From contig NZ_BAAAWO010000001.1 in the NCBI RefSeq assembly GCF_039535115.1, positions 3,162,001 to 3,226,000 on the forward strand: a stretch of DNA of 64,000 nt. Reading direction: 5' to 3'. Position 1 is the stretch's first letter. Every line of letters starts with the position of its first letter. The translations under genes and the position numbers were made by a program. Source of the stretch: Paeniglutamicibacter sulfureus. Its GTDB lineage: Bacteria; Actinomycetota; Actinomycetes; Actinomycetales; Micrococcaceae. This document shows, one piece after another, positions 34,075 through 42,440 of this stretch. Below the pieces are notes generated by a model. It worked only from the letters and a program-made list of their open reading frames with translations, searched no databases and had not been told where the DNA came from.

Positions 34075-34794
34075 ATGGGCGCCCGAGGCCACGACGCACG
34101 CAACCAAGACGAGCTGCAAGACCTGCTACTTGAGAGCGAGGGCTTCAGCGACTTCATGCTGGAGCTGGTGCTGATTGCCGCGGCGGGGCTGGGCAGCGGC
34201 AAGCCGGTGCTGTGTTCCATCACGGTGGAGCGCGAGGGCTTCCCGCTCACGGTGGCAAGCAGCGAGCTCGATGCCATGGTCCTGGATGAACGCCAGTACG
34301 CCTTTGACAATGGTCCCTGCCTGACCGCGCTGCGGCAGCAGCGCAAGGTCTTCATCCCGGAAATAGACGAGTCGAGGACTTGGCGGGATTATGCGCGGGA
34401 GATCGGCTCCAGCGGAGTGCATGCCATCCTCGCGGTCCCCGTGGAAGCCGGCAGCGGCACCCAGGCCGCGCTGAACTGCTATGCCCGCGAACCCGGAATA
34501 ATGGATTCGGACTTTGTTTCCGCAGTGGAGGCCTTCGCCGGATCGATTTCGCGCATCCTGCGCTTGGCCCTGCGATTCCACCTGCCTGCCCTGGCCGGCG
34601 CTGACCTCGGTTCGGAGCTGCGGGCCCGCGGGCTGGTTGACGGGGCGGTGGCGGTGATCATGGTCCGGGACAAGTGCAGCCGTGCCGAGGCTTTCGCTCA
34701 ATTGAGTCGCTCGGCATTCTCGGCGAACGTGCGCCTCGGCGACCGGGCGATCGAGGTCCTGCGTGAGGCGCGACGCGCCCGGGGGATGGAATAG
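34075..34794 (+). CDS. GAF-ANTAR protein 2 (RNA-binding antiterminator)
   Basis: The 239-residue protein has a GAF domain (about 20-165, with FDNGPCLTALRQQ) and a C-terminal ANTAR-like domain (about 178-235; RGLVDGAVAVIMVRDKCSRA then EAFAQLSRSAF). It is related to protein 1 but clearly divergent: the ANTAR helix carries VDGAVAVIM in place of IGMAKGIIM. It starts directly at the stop codon of the small acidic gene. A terminator hairpin follows at 34804. Confidence 0.85.
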   Translation: MGARGHDARNQDELQDLLLESEGFSDFMLELVLIAAAGLGSGKPVLCSITVEREGFPLTVASSELDAMVLDERQYAFDNGPCLTALRQQRKVFIPEIDESRTWRDYAREIGSSGVHAILAVPVEAGSGTQAALNCYAREPGIMDSDFVSAVEAFAGSISRILRLALRFHLPALAGADLGSELRARGLVDGAVAVIMVRDKCSRAEAFAQLSRSAFSANVRLGDRAIEVLREARRARGME

Positions 34795-34803
34795 TCCTTC
34801 GTC

Positions 34804-34826
34804 CCTTGCCCGGGACCAGGGCAAGG
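34804..34826 (+). terminator. Hairpin after the GAF-ANTAR operon
   Basis: A perfect 8-bp stem, CCTTGCCC / GGGCAAGG, with a 7-nt loop starts 9 nt after the stop codon. There is no T-run. It might also be a target for the encoded antiterminators, but only one hairpin is clear. Confidence 0.5.
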
Positions 34827-35330
34827 TGGCAGGGGCACGAAACCGGGAATTTTCCGGCTCCGTGGCCGGACAACCCCAAAACCTCGTTTTTGAGGGTTCC
34901 GGCCTCGCGGACTTCCTGGAGCAGCTGTGCGGATTCTTCGCCGTGCGGGCGTCGGCCGCGCTGCCGGCCCACCGAATAGGCCAATGCCCTTGGCAACGGG
35001 CTGACCGCTGGCCGGAGTAGGCCGGGGCTCACCGCGGTCCCGCCGTCCGCAGGGGCATGCGGCCCAGGCACAAGGTCCACCCGCCCGCCGGCGCTGTGGC
35101 TCGCCGCGCGTCAGCATGAGCATGCGGATCCGCAGCAGACCTGAGGTCGCGCACCCATCGATTTGGCGTCAACATGGGACGGCGGGTCGTTCCAGGGAAG
35201 AGGCGTTCAAGTTCTCTTCGCGGGCGGCTTCCATCCGCAACCAGAAAGGCGTGGTCCTGGCCACCGGACTCGCGGACACCCTGACCGCGAAACACGACAA
35301 GACCTACTTCGGGCGAGGCCTGGGAGCCGG
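34827..35330. other. No recognisable gene (island interior)
   Basis: About 500 bp in which no frame has both a ribosome-binding site and a known domain. A 72-codon plus-strand frame ends at 35334 (IRNQKGVVLATGLADTLTA is its most protein-like part) but looks like chance or a remnant. Confidence 0.4.
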
Positions 35331-35639
35331 CTAGATGTCGGTGCCGTAGCCCCGCAGCAGGAAGGAGTGTGGCAGCGCGGGCAGGCGGTGGGTGCGGATT
35401 CCCTGGAATTCCTCGCACCGGCCACACCAGCATTCAACGTCCCAGGCCGAGGGCGCGGGCCCATGCGGTGGTACTGGCCTGACCTGTTCAAAGACCAGGT
35501 ACTTGTCGCTGTGGCAGGTTCCGCAACTGATCGGCGGCACGCTCTCCTGCGTCGATGGTGAGACCAAGGTGATTTTGGCGGTGTCCGCGGGTAGCTCGCT
35601 GCGACGTTGCGGGGTGGCGAACAATTGCTGGATGGTCAT
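35331..35639 (-). CDS. Small zinc-ribbon protein
   Basis: The 102-residue protein has CGTCHSDK in the middle and CWCGRC about 30 residues later, two Cys knuckles expected to hold one zinc ion. The flanks are rich in Pro and Arg and show no membrane helix. The ATG at 35639 is preceded by GAGGACAGGG. I do not recognise a family; zinc-ribbon proteins of this size often bind nucleic acid or other proteins. It lies on the opposite strand to the antiterminator genes of the island. Confidence 0.6.
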   Translation of the reverse strand: MTIQQLFATPQRRSELPADTAKITLVSPSTQESVPPISCGTCHSDKYLVFEQVRPVPPHGPAPSAWDVECWCGRCEEFQGIRTHRLPALPHSFLLRGYGTDI

Positions 35640-36049
35640 GAGCCCTGTCCTCGAATTTCCGAATTTCCGATACGCGGATGACGTGCTTCCCGGGGTCTGG
35701 AGAACCACGTGCGGCCGACAAAAACCCCGCCGGCCGATCGATAAATCGATTATGCCCAACACGTATTGCCGAATTCAAGGGGATTTCACCTCGTGCCCCG
35801 CGGTGTCCGGACCCGCCATCCGCCCCGCGGGGTCCCGGGCGTGGCGCGGGCCAGGGGCCGGTGTGGCCCGGGGCTGAAAGCGACGAGGCTGGCGGCGGTC
35901 GGATCCGTGGAGGCTACGGGAGGGCCACGATGCAAACAATCCTTCCCGAGGCGGATAACAAGTGGCACAGTAAAAGGGAAAGGTAGCCGTGGTGCGGGCG
36001 GGCACTTTCGTCGAATGGCTGCGCAGACCCGGAAGTAAGGGGACCAGCG
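35640..36049. other. Intergenic stretch with ATCGAT repeat
   Basis: No gene is visible. ATCGAT-AA-ATCGAT at 35737-35750 is both a direct and an inverted repeat in otherwise very GC-rich DNA. It could be an operator for the zinc-ribbon gene or the third GAF-ANTAR gene. AAGGGGA just before 36050 is the ribosome-binding site of the latter. Confidence 0.45.
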
Positions 36050-36782
36050 ATGGATAGCGACCAACTGACCAGCGTCGGCGAGTACCTCTATGGGAAGGTG
36101 CTGGATACCGAGCAGATTGAGGGGTTTCTCAATGCGCTGACGCACGTGGCGGTGCAGGAACTTTCCGGCGGGGACCCGGGACGGGTGCTGTGCGGGATCA
36201 CGCTGGTGCCGCCACCGCGCGGGCACGGTGGCCAGCAGCAGCCTCGAGGCCCAGGAAGTGGACGAGGTCCAGTACGGCTTGGGCGAGGGGCCGTGCCTCA
36301 CCGCTGCCCGGGACCGGGGCTTGGTCCTGGTCCCGGACTTGCGCGTGGAACATCGCTGGCCGAGGTATGTCGGGCACATGGTATCCCGGGGGATTGGCTC
36401 GGTGCTGGCGGTGCCATTCGATCTACAGGACGGGGACGGCGCCGCATTGAACTTGTATTCGCGCCAGGTCCACGGGTTCGACCCCCGGCAGGTCGAGGCC
36501 GCGCGGGGATATGCGGACCAGGCGTCCACCGCGCTGGCCTTGGCGCTCCAGGTGGCCAGGCACCGGGAGGAAGCTGAACAGTTGCTGGAGGCGATGAAGG
36601 CACGCACCACCATCGACCTGGCTGTGGGAATCGTCATGGGGCAGAACCGGTGCTCGCAGCAGGAGGCCTTCGGCATCCTGCGGGCAGCGTCCAACAGCCG
36701 CAACATCAAGCTGCGCGACGTGGCGGCCGCCGTGGTCGGCTCCGCGACCCCCGAGGCCCCCGCGACCCATTTCGACAGGTAG
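36050..36782 (+). pseudogene. GAF-ANTAR gene 3, frameshifted
   Basis: The gene begins well (ATG at 36050 after AAGGGGA; MDSDQLTSVGEYLYGKVLDT). The GAF sequence runs to VLCGITLV near 36210 and then continues in the +1 frame as TVASSSLEAQEVDEVQYGLG, through GEGPCLTAARDRG and an ANTAR domain (TTIDLAVGIVMGQNRCSQQE) to the stop at 36782. One extra base, or two lost, in the C/G-rich stretch at about 36200-36222 explains this. Repaired, the protein would have about 243 residues, like its two neighbours. It may be a real mutation or a sequencing error in a GC-rich tract. Confidence 0.82.
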
Positions 36783-36821
36783 CCGCCGCCGCACTGCCGC
36801 GGACGGCAGCGATGGCGGGCC

Positions 36822-37028
36822 TCATTCGGATGCTATAGGCTCTGGCCTAGGTCGGCGCGTGCAAGGCGCAGGTGCCGCGGGATGCCGGGCGGCCGCGAGG
36901 AACTCCCGCACGGCGCGGGCAGGAATGCGGAAGGACTTACCGAAGCTCACCGCCGGCAGCTTGCCCTCCTGCACCAGGTCGTACACGGTCATCCTTGGCA
37001 CGCGCATCGCGGCGGCGGCCTCGGCCAC
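36822..37028 (-). CDS. Excisionase-like helix-turn-helix protein
   Basis: The 68-residue protein is a MerR-type HTH of the excisionase family: VPRMTVYDLVQEGKLPAVSF followed by GKSFRIPARAVREFL is the typical core. Such proteins bind DNA and either control excision of integrated elements or act as small regulators. The start is a GTG at 37028; a TAG ten codons upstream limits the frame. It lies about 500 bp inside the right border, where a recombination directionality factor is often found. No integrase gene is next to it. Confidence 0.75.
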   Translation of the reverse strand: MAEAAAAMRVPRMTVYDLVQEGKLPAVSFGKSFRIPARAVREFLAAARHPAAPAPCTRRPRPEPIASE

Positions 37029-37276
37029 CCGCAGGTATTCGGTGTCCCCGGGGGGCTAGTGGCTGGAGCATGTCATCCCCCAATCCATGTAGCCTTCATC
37101 ATCCCCCGGCTGAACGACTGGTCCGGAGGCACCGTTCAGGGGGTCCGCTGGGTTCCCATCGTAGGCGCGGGTTCGGCGGCGCTTCAATGTTTTGCGCACC
37201 CACCCGGCGGGGCATTCTGCACGCCTTGAGCCCTTGAAAATAGGCAGCACATTCCTAGCCCGCCGGATACGGTCGG

Positions 37277-37505
37277 TCACTGGGCAGGGCGGCCAGGTGC
37301 GCCGTCTTCGTTGCCGACCACGGCTACCATCGCGACCTTGCCGAACAGGATCGGTCGGCCTTGGCAGTCGGTCTCTGAGATTTCGGCATCCCTCTCCAGC
37401 ACCCGCTGGGCCAGGCTGGAGGGGTGTCCCACCCAAATCGGGGCGGCCGGCACCAGGATTTGTGCAGCCATGAGCTTGTCCCGGATGGCGGGCGCAGATT
37501 TACAG
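37277..37505 (-). pseudogene. Truncated flavodoxin-fold NAD(P)H-dependent reductase
   Basis: The minus strand encodes AIRDKLMAAQILVPAAPIWV, GHPSSLAQRVLERDAEISE and GKVAMVAVVGNEDGA, the middle section of NADPH-dependent FMN reductase-like proteins. The FMN-binding N-terminus and the C-terminal third are missing. It reaches almost to the right border of the island, so insertion or later deletion probably cut it. Confidence 0.65.
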
Positions 37506-37532
37506 TGGCGGTCGCGGACTGCTACAAATGTC

Positions 37533-37580
37533 GACTACTAATCCATTGGCCGGGGGGTCGACCCCCGCGGGGCGCACAGA
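37533..37580 (+). repeat. attR: degenerate copy of the tRNA-Lys 3' half
   Basis: 37540-37580 equals 32511-32551 in 37 of 41 bases, same orientation. The four changes disturb the T-arm, and no 5' half exists, so it is not a tRNA gene. It marks the right border of a 5-kb island. A hairpin follows at 37585-37612 (ATCCCCG / CGGGGAT) that could be the original terminator of tRNA-Lys. Confidence 0.75.
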
Positions 37581-37612
37581 ACTACCTATCCCCGCTCTCC
37601 TCGTGAGGACGG

Positions 37613-37890
37613 GGATCATCTGTTTCCTGGTTCCCCGATCCATGGTGAGCCGCAGCAACAATCTTCACCTGGCCTGCCGTCGAACGGTTTGCCGGAGCGC
37701 AGCCACTGGGATGGCATTCGCAGAAGCGGTGGATGTTGCGCAGGACACATTGGTGCGGTTATGGTTGCATCGTCAGGCGGAACGTTTCTGAAGTTCCTGC
37801 CGTCGCTCTAAAAATGGGCGAAATCCGGGTTCGCTGCCCGAAGACGAATATGGCCTTAGTTCTTTTTGCTGCATTCGAAAGTCACAAAAA
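37613..37890 (+). other. Gene-free stretch with a possible sigma-factor-like remnant
   Basis: A frame ending at 37791 contains AFAEAVDVAQDTLVRLW, which resembles region 2 of sigma factors, but it is too short and has no partner sequence. The DNA just before the next gene is AT-rich. Confidence 0.3.
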
Positions 37891-39552
37891 ATGTCTACAG
37901 TTTCCGCTGCCGTTTCCCGCGCCCTCCTAACCTGCACTTCCGAGATCTTCGGAGTCATGGGGAACGGAAATGCCCACTTCCTCGACGCCGCGCTGCGCAC
38001 CGGGTTCCGCTTCACCGCGGTACGCCACGAGTCGGCCGCCGTCACCGCCGCCGACGCCTACTTCCGCATCACCGGAAAGCCTGCCATCGCCACCACCACC
38101 TACGGTGCAGGGTTCAGCAACGCCATCACCCCGCTGGCAGAGGCCGCCAAGGCCAGGATCCCGATGGTGCTTGTCACCGGGGACCAGCCCTCCACCGGCG
38201 CCCGCCCCTGGGACATTGACCAGGGCGCCATCAACGACGCAGTGGGCGCCACGACCTTCGTGGTTGATGCGCAGCGCCCGATGGCCATAGCGTTCGAGGC
38301 GGTCGCCCACGCCCTGCGCGAGCGCACCGCGGTGGTGCTGTCGATTCCCTATGACATCGTTGCCGACGAAGCTGCCGAAGAGGGCCCGCTGTCGTTGGGC
38401 GACTTCGCGTTGGATCCCGGTTACCCGGCCGCCGCACCGGAACTGCTCACCCAGGCGGCCGCCGCCCTGAACGAGGCCAGGCGTCCGTTGGTGCTCTATG
38501 GCCGCGGGGCACGGCTGTCCGGTGCGGCGCAAGCAATCACCGCGCTCGCCGATTCCCTGGGGGCACTGAGCTCAAGCACGGTGCTCGCGCCAAACCTCCT
38601 GGCCGACCGCCACGGGGACTTGGGGATCGCCGGCGGGTTCTCTTCCGGGGAAACCGCCGCCCTCATCCACGAAGCCGACGTGGTGCTGGTGCTCGGGGCC
38701 GGGCTGAACCAGTTCACCACCCGCTTCGGGGAGCTTTTCAACGTCGGCGCCCAGGTCATCCAGGTCGATGTGGCCGCCGCCGCAACGAGCCCGCGGGTTG
38801 ACGTGTTCCTCCGGGCCGACGTGGCAGCGGTTGCCGATTCCCTGCTGCCGCTGGTGCGCGGGCGCCACGGCGGCCTGCGCTGGGTGGATGAGGTGGGCGA
38901 CCGGTTGGCGAGGGTCAACGACCATGCGCCCGGCGACGAGGCGGCACCGGACGGATTGCTCGATCCGCGGTCGGTGGCGCGTGCCCTGAACGCGATCATG
39001 CCCGCGGACCGCGTGGTGGTGCAGGACGGCGGGCACTTCATCGGCTGGGGCCCCATGTACTGGGATGTCCCCGGGCCGCATGCCCTGAACCTGGTGGGCA
39101 CCGCCTACCAGAGCATCGGACTGGGCCTGGCCTCCGCAGTGGGTGCCGGGGCAGCGTCACCGGAGTCGACGATCGTGCTGGCCAGTGGCGACGGCGGCTT
39201 CCTCATGGGCCTGGCGGACCTCGAATCCGTCATTCGCACCGTGCGCAGCGGCATCGTCGTCATCTACAACGACGCCGCCTACGGGGCGGAGATCCACCAA
39301 TACGGATCCATCGGGCTGCATGAGGGGCCCATGCTGATTCCCGAGGTCGACTTTGCCGCCGTGGCGCGCGGGCTCGGTGCCTCGGCCACGAAAGTGCGCA
39401 GCCTGGAAGACCTCGCCGGGTTGCGCGACTGGGTCGCAGCGGGGGCCGACGGGATCCATCTGGTGGACTGCCGCATTTCCCCGGATGTTCGTGCGCCGTA
39501 CATGGAGGAAGTCCTCGAGGCCAACCGCAAGGCCGCCGGCGTTCGCGGTTGA
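37891..39552 (+). CDS. Thiamine-diphosphate-dependent enzyme (acetolactate synthase-like)
   Basis: The 553-residue protein has the three domains of the acetolactate synthase / benzoylformate decarboxylase family. The PYR domain carries the catalytic Glu 47 (AVRHESAAVTAADAY), the middle domain follows, and the PP domain has the ThDP/Mg motif GDG near residue 433 with Asn about 26 residues later (VVIYNDAAYG). The substrate cannot be read from the sequence; decarboxylation of a 2-oxo acid or carboligation is likely. There is no regulatory subunit (ilvN) nearby, so it is probably not the main IlvB. No clear ribosome-binding site is seen before the ATG, which follows CACAAAAA. Confidence 0.85.
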   Translation: MSTVSAAVSRALLTCTSEIFGVMGNGNAHFLDAALRTGFRFTAVRHESAAVTAADAYFRITGKPAIATTTYGAGFSNAITPLAEAAKARIPMVLVTGDQPSTGARPWDIDQGAINDAVGATTFVVDAQRPMAIAFEAVAHALRERTAVVLSIPYDIVADEAAEEGPLSLGDFALDPGYPAAAPELLTQAAAALNEARRPLVLYGRGARLSGAAQAITALADSLGALSSSTVLAPNLLADRHGDLGIAGGFSSGETAALIHEADVVLVLGAGLNQFTTRFGELFNVGAQVIQVDVAAAATSPRVDVFLRADVAAVADSLLPLVRGRHGGLRWVDEVGDRLARVNDHAPGDEAAPDGLLDPRSVARALNAIMPADRVVVQDGGHFIGWGPMYWDVPGPHALNLVGTAYQSIGLGLASAVGAGAASPESTIVLASGDGGFLMGLADLESVIRTVRSGIVVIYNDAAYGAEIHQYGSIGLHEGPMLIPEVDFAAVARGLGASATKVRSLEDLAGLRDWVAAGADGIHLVDCRISPDVRAPYMEEVLEANRKAAGVRG

Positions 39553-39657
39553 GCCTTCCGGCCGTACCGGGCGGGCCGGTGGGTTTCGCCGACAGAAAAA
39601 CCCCTGACTGGATAAAGTACCGACCTACCGGAAAGTAGGTTCCACCCCTAATGTGGA

Positions 39658-40923
39658 ATGGTGCGACATTCGATCCGGACGGCCCTGGCCGCCGCAACAC
39701 TCATCGCCTTGGGGGTGGCAGGTACCCTCCCTGCGCAGGCGCACCCAACGGCCGAAGCACGGTCGATCTCCGTGCAGCCGCTCTCGGCAGCCCCCATTCC
39801 CTATGCCGAAGGGCGTGACGTCATGGCACCCTCCCTGCGTGTGGCGACGTTCAACGCCTCGCTGAATCGGCCGCAGCCCGGCCAACTTGCGCTGGACCTC
39901 TCCACCCCGCTGGACGGCCAGGCGCAGGCGGTGGCGCAGATCGTGCAGCGTAACGCACCCGACGTGCTGCTGCTCAACGAATTCGACTACGACCCGGAGG
40001 GTGCCGCCGCGGAAGGCTTCAAGCGCAACTACCTGGAGCGCAGCCAGGGCGGCCAGGATCCCATCGACTACCCCTACAAGTACCTGGCCCCTTCCAACAC
40101 GGGGATCCCCAGCGGTGCGGACCTCGACGGGGACGGCATTGTCGGCGGACCCGCCGACGCCCTGGGCTACGGGGAGTTCGAGGGCCAATACGGCATGGTG
40201 CTCTTCTCCAAGCACCCCATAGATGCCGCGAAGATCCGTACTTTCCAGAAGTTCCTGTGGAAGGACATGCCGGAGTCGCAAATGCCGAACCGGCACTACG
40301 GCGAACTGGTCCGCGGCGTGTTGCCCCTGCCCAGCAAGTCCATGTGGGATGTGCCGATCACCGTGGGGGACAAGACCATCCACGTGATTGCCGCCCACCC
40401 CGCCCCGCCGGTCTTCGATGGCCCGGAAAAACGCAACAGGGCGCGCAACCACGACGAGATCCGGCTCATCAACGACTACCTGGGCGGGGAGGGCCGCGGC
40501 GAGTACATCTATGACGATTCGGGCAAGCGCGGAGCGCTGGAGCCCGGCAGCGACTTCGTGGTGCTGGGGGACTTGAACTCCGACGCCGGCTCGGGGGACT
40601 CCGATCCGGCGGCCATCACGAAGCTGCTCGGCAACCCGCTGCTGGTTGATCCGCTGCCGGCCGCTGCCGAGCGCACAGGGGACCGCGAAGCCAGGGGCAT
40701 TGCGGGCATTACCGGCAGCGCCCTGGGCACCGCCGACTTCGGCCGGGGAAGTGCAGGGGTGCTGCGCGTGGACTACGTGTTGCCCTCGGCAACGCTGCCG
40801 GCGCGGGGTTCGGGTGTCTACTGGCCGGGAGCCGGCCAAGACGGTGCCGGGCTTGTCTCCGGCTGGCCGCCGGCCAGCAGCGACCACAGACTGGTCTGGG
40901 TCGACGTCACCGTGTCCGGCTGA
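39658..40923 (+). CDS. Secreted endonuclease/exonuclease/phosphatase-fold protein
   Basis: The 421-residue protein has an N-terminal signal peptide cleaved near LPAQA-HP, so it is exported. The EEP fold is recognised by RVATFNASLNR, LLNEFDYD with the metal-binding Glu, DFVVLGDLNSDAGSGD and SDHRLVWVDV at the C-terminus. These enzymes use Mg ions to cut phosphodiester bonds in nucleic acid or phospholipid; the substrate is unknown. TAATGT at 39649-39654 lies 6 nt before an in-frame GTG at 39661, so a leaderless start one codon downstream is possible. A terminator follows. Confidence 0.85.
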   Translation: MVRHSIRTALAAATLIALGVAGTLPAQAHPTAEARSISVQPLSAAPIPYAEGRDVMAPSLRVATFNASLNRPQPGQLALDLSTPLDGQAQAVAQIVQRNAPDVLLLNEFDYDPEGAAAEGFKRNYLERSQGGQDPIDYPYKYLAPSNTGIPSGADLDGDGIVGGPADALGYGEFEGQYGMVLFSKHPIDAAKIRTFQKFLWKDMPESQMPNRHYGELVRGVLPLPSKSMWDVPITVGDKTIHVIAAHPAPPVFDGPEKRNRARNHDEIRLINDYLGGEGRGEYIYDDSGKRGALEPGSDFVVLGDLNSDAGSGDSDPAAITKLLGNPLLVDPLPAAAERTGDREARGIAGITGSALGTADFGRGSAGVLRVDYVLPSATLPARGSGVYWPGAGQDGAGLVSGWPPASSDHRLVWVDVTVSG

Positions 40924-40942
40924 TCCCCCGGCAACCAATCGG

Positions 40943-40982
40943 CAACGGCCGGGACCCAAAATAAAGCGGGGCCCGGCCGTTG
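40943..40982. terminator. Terminator between the EEP gene and the permease gene
   Basis: An 11-bp GC-rich stem, CAACGGCCGGG / CCCGGCCGTTG, lies between two converging genes and probably serves both. Confidence 0.8.
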
Positions 40983-41000
40983 AATTGGTTTTCCTGCCTG

Positions 41001-42440
41001 TCATGAAACCCTGTGGTCGCCACGCGACTCGACTGCGGAGGCCGGCGTTTCCTCTGGGGTGCCAAGGCCCCCGGCCAGGCGGCGCCTGGAACGGCGCTGG
41101 GCCACGGCGTTGAGCACCCCGATCGCCACGGTGAGCCCGAGGGTGGCGAGCAACTGGGTGCGGGACGCCGGATCGAAGAGCGCCAGCACCACGATCCCGG
41201 CCAGCATCGCCAGCGCCAGGATCGAGAGGTACGGGAAGAGCGGCATCCGCACCGGCAGGTGGATGCTCGGGTCCCTGTCCGCACGGATGCGCAGGATGAG
41301 CTGCGAGAGCGCAATGAATCCCCAGGTGACCAGCAGCGTGGAACCCACGGCGTTGAGCAGCATCGGCATCACCAGATCCGGCGCGAGGTAGTTCATGACC
41401 ACCGCGATCGTGCACAGGATGACCGAGGCGCTCACCGCCACGTATGGCGTCTTGTTCCGGTTGCGGACCTGGATGACCCGCGGGGCGATCCCGCGCTCGG
41501 AGAGCGAAAGCAACATGCGCGAGGCGGCATAGATGTTCGCGTTCATGGCCGAGAGCAGGGCGATGACCACCACCAGCGCCATGACGGAGTCGATCCACGG
41601 GATGTGCGCGAAGGTGAGCACCGCAACGAACGGGGAAGCGGCTAGCTCCGGCGAATACCAGGGCAGCACCGAAACCATGACCAGGGCGGAGCCCACGTAG
41701 AAGACCAGAACGCGGAACAGGACCCCGCGCACGGCCTTGCGGATGGAGGTTCGCGGGTCATCGCTTTCGGCCGCGGCAATGGCCACGATCTCGATGCCGC
41801 CGAAGGCGAAGATGACCATCAGCAGCCCGGCGCACAGCCCGACCACGCCGTTGGGCAGGAAGCCGTCGTGGGCCACCAGGTTGGAAAGGCCGGTGGCTTC
41901 GACGCCCGGCACCAACCCGAGGATGATGGCCACGCCGATGCCAAGGAACGCCACAATAGCGGCGACCTTGAGGAAGGAGAACCAGTACTCGAATTGGCCG
42001 AAGCGTGCCACGTTGGCCAGGTTGACGGCGGTCAGCAGGGCCACGAAAACCAGGGACCAGGTGCCCTGCGATACCCCGGGGAGCCATCCGCCGACAATGG
42101 CCGCGGCACCGGTGGCCTCGGCGGCGATGACGATGACGCCCTGGATCCAGTAAAGCCATCCGATGATGGCCCCGGCGTTGGGGCCCATGGCCTTGGTGGC
42201 ATATACGGAGAAGGATCCGGACGAGGGGTTCGCCGCGGCCATTTCGCCGAGCATGTTCATGATCAGGATGACCAGGAAGCCGGCCAGGGCGAAGGCCAGG
42301 ACGATGCCCGGCCCGGCCACGGCAACGGCCTGCCCGGAACCGATGAACAGGCCGGCGCCAATGGCGCCGCCCAGGCCCATCATGGTGATCTGCCGGGTGC
42401 TCAGGCTCGCGGACTTCGGGGCGGTCTGGGTGTTAGACAT
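41001..42440 (-). CDS. APC-family amino-acid permease
   Basis: The 479-residue carrier has about twelve membrane segments and the APC-family start LSTRQITMMGLGGAIGAGLF, where the unwound helix binds the substrate. It most resembles the GABA/proline/aromatic permease branch, but I cannot name the substrate. The ATG at 42440 (AGGAAG upstream) overlaps the end of the aminotransferase gene by 8 nt (ATGTCTAA). This coupling suggests that the transporter imports or exchanges the amino acid handled by that enzyme. Confidence 0.87.
   Translation of the reverse strand: MSNTQTAPKSASLSTRQITMMGLGGAIGAGLFIGSGQAVAVAGPGIVLAFALAGFLVILIMNMLGEMAAANPSSGSFSVYATKAMGPNAGAIIGWLYWIQGVIVIAAEATGAAAIVGGWLPGVSQGTWSLVFVALLTAVNLANVARFGQFEYWFSFLKVAAIVAFLGIGVAIILGLVPGVEATGLSNLVAHDGFLPNGVVGLCAGLLMVIFAFGGIEIVAIAAAESDDPRTSIRKAVRGVLFRVLVFYVGSALVMVSVLPWYSPELAASPFVAVLTFAHIPWIDSVMALVVVIALLSAMNANIYAASRMLLSLSERGIAPRVIQVRNRNKTPYVAVSASVILCTIAVVMNYLAPDLVMPMLLNAVGSTLLVTWGFIALSQLILRIRADRDPSIHLPVRMPLFPYLSILALAMLAGIVVLALFDPASRTQLLATLGLTVAIGVLNAVAQRRSRRRLAGGLGTPEETPASAVESRGDHRVS

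Noticed and set aside
35163..35561. Plus-strand frame of 132 codons in the island
   Set aside because: It is mostly antisense to the zinc-ribbon gene and has no ribosome-binding site or domain.
37540..37580. Second tRNA-Lys gene
   Set aside because: Only the 3' half is present, and base changes break the T-arm; it is better explained as an att duplication.
39625..41598. Open frame of 657 codons on the minus strand
   Set aside because: It runs antisense to the secreted EEP protein and out of frame with the permease; no domain is recognisable.
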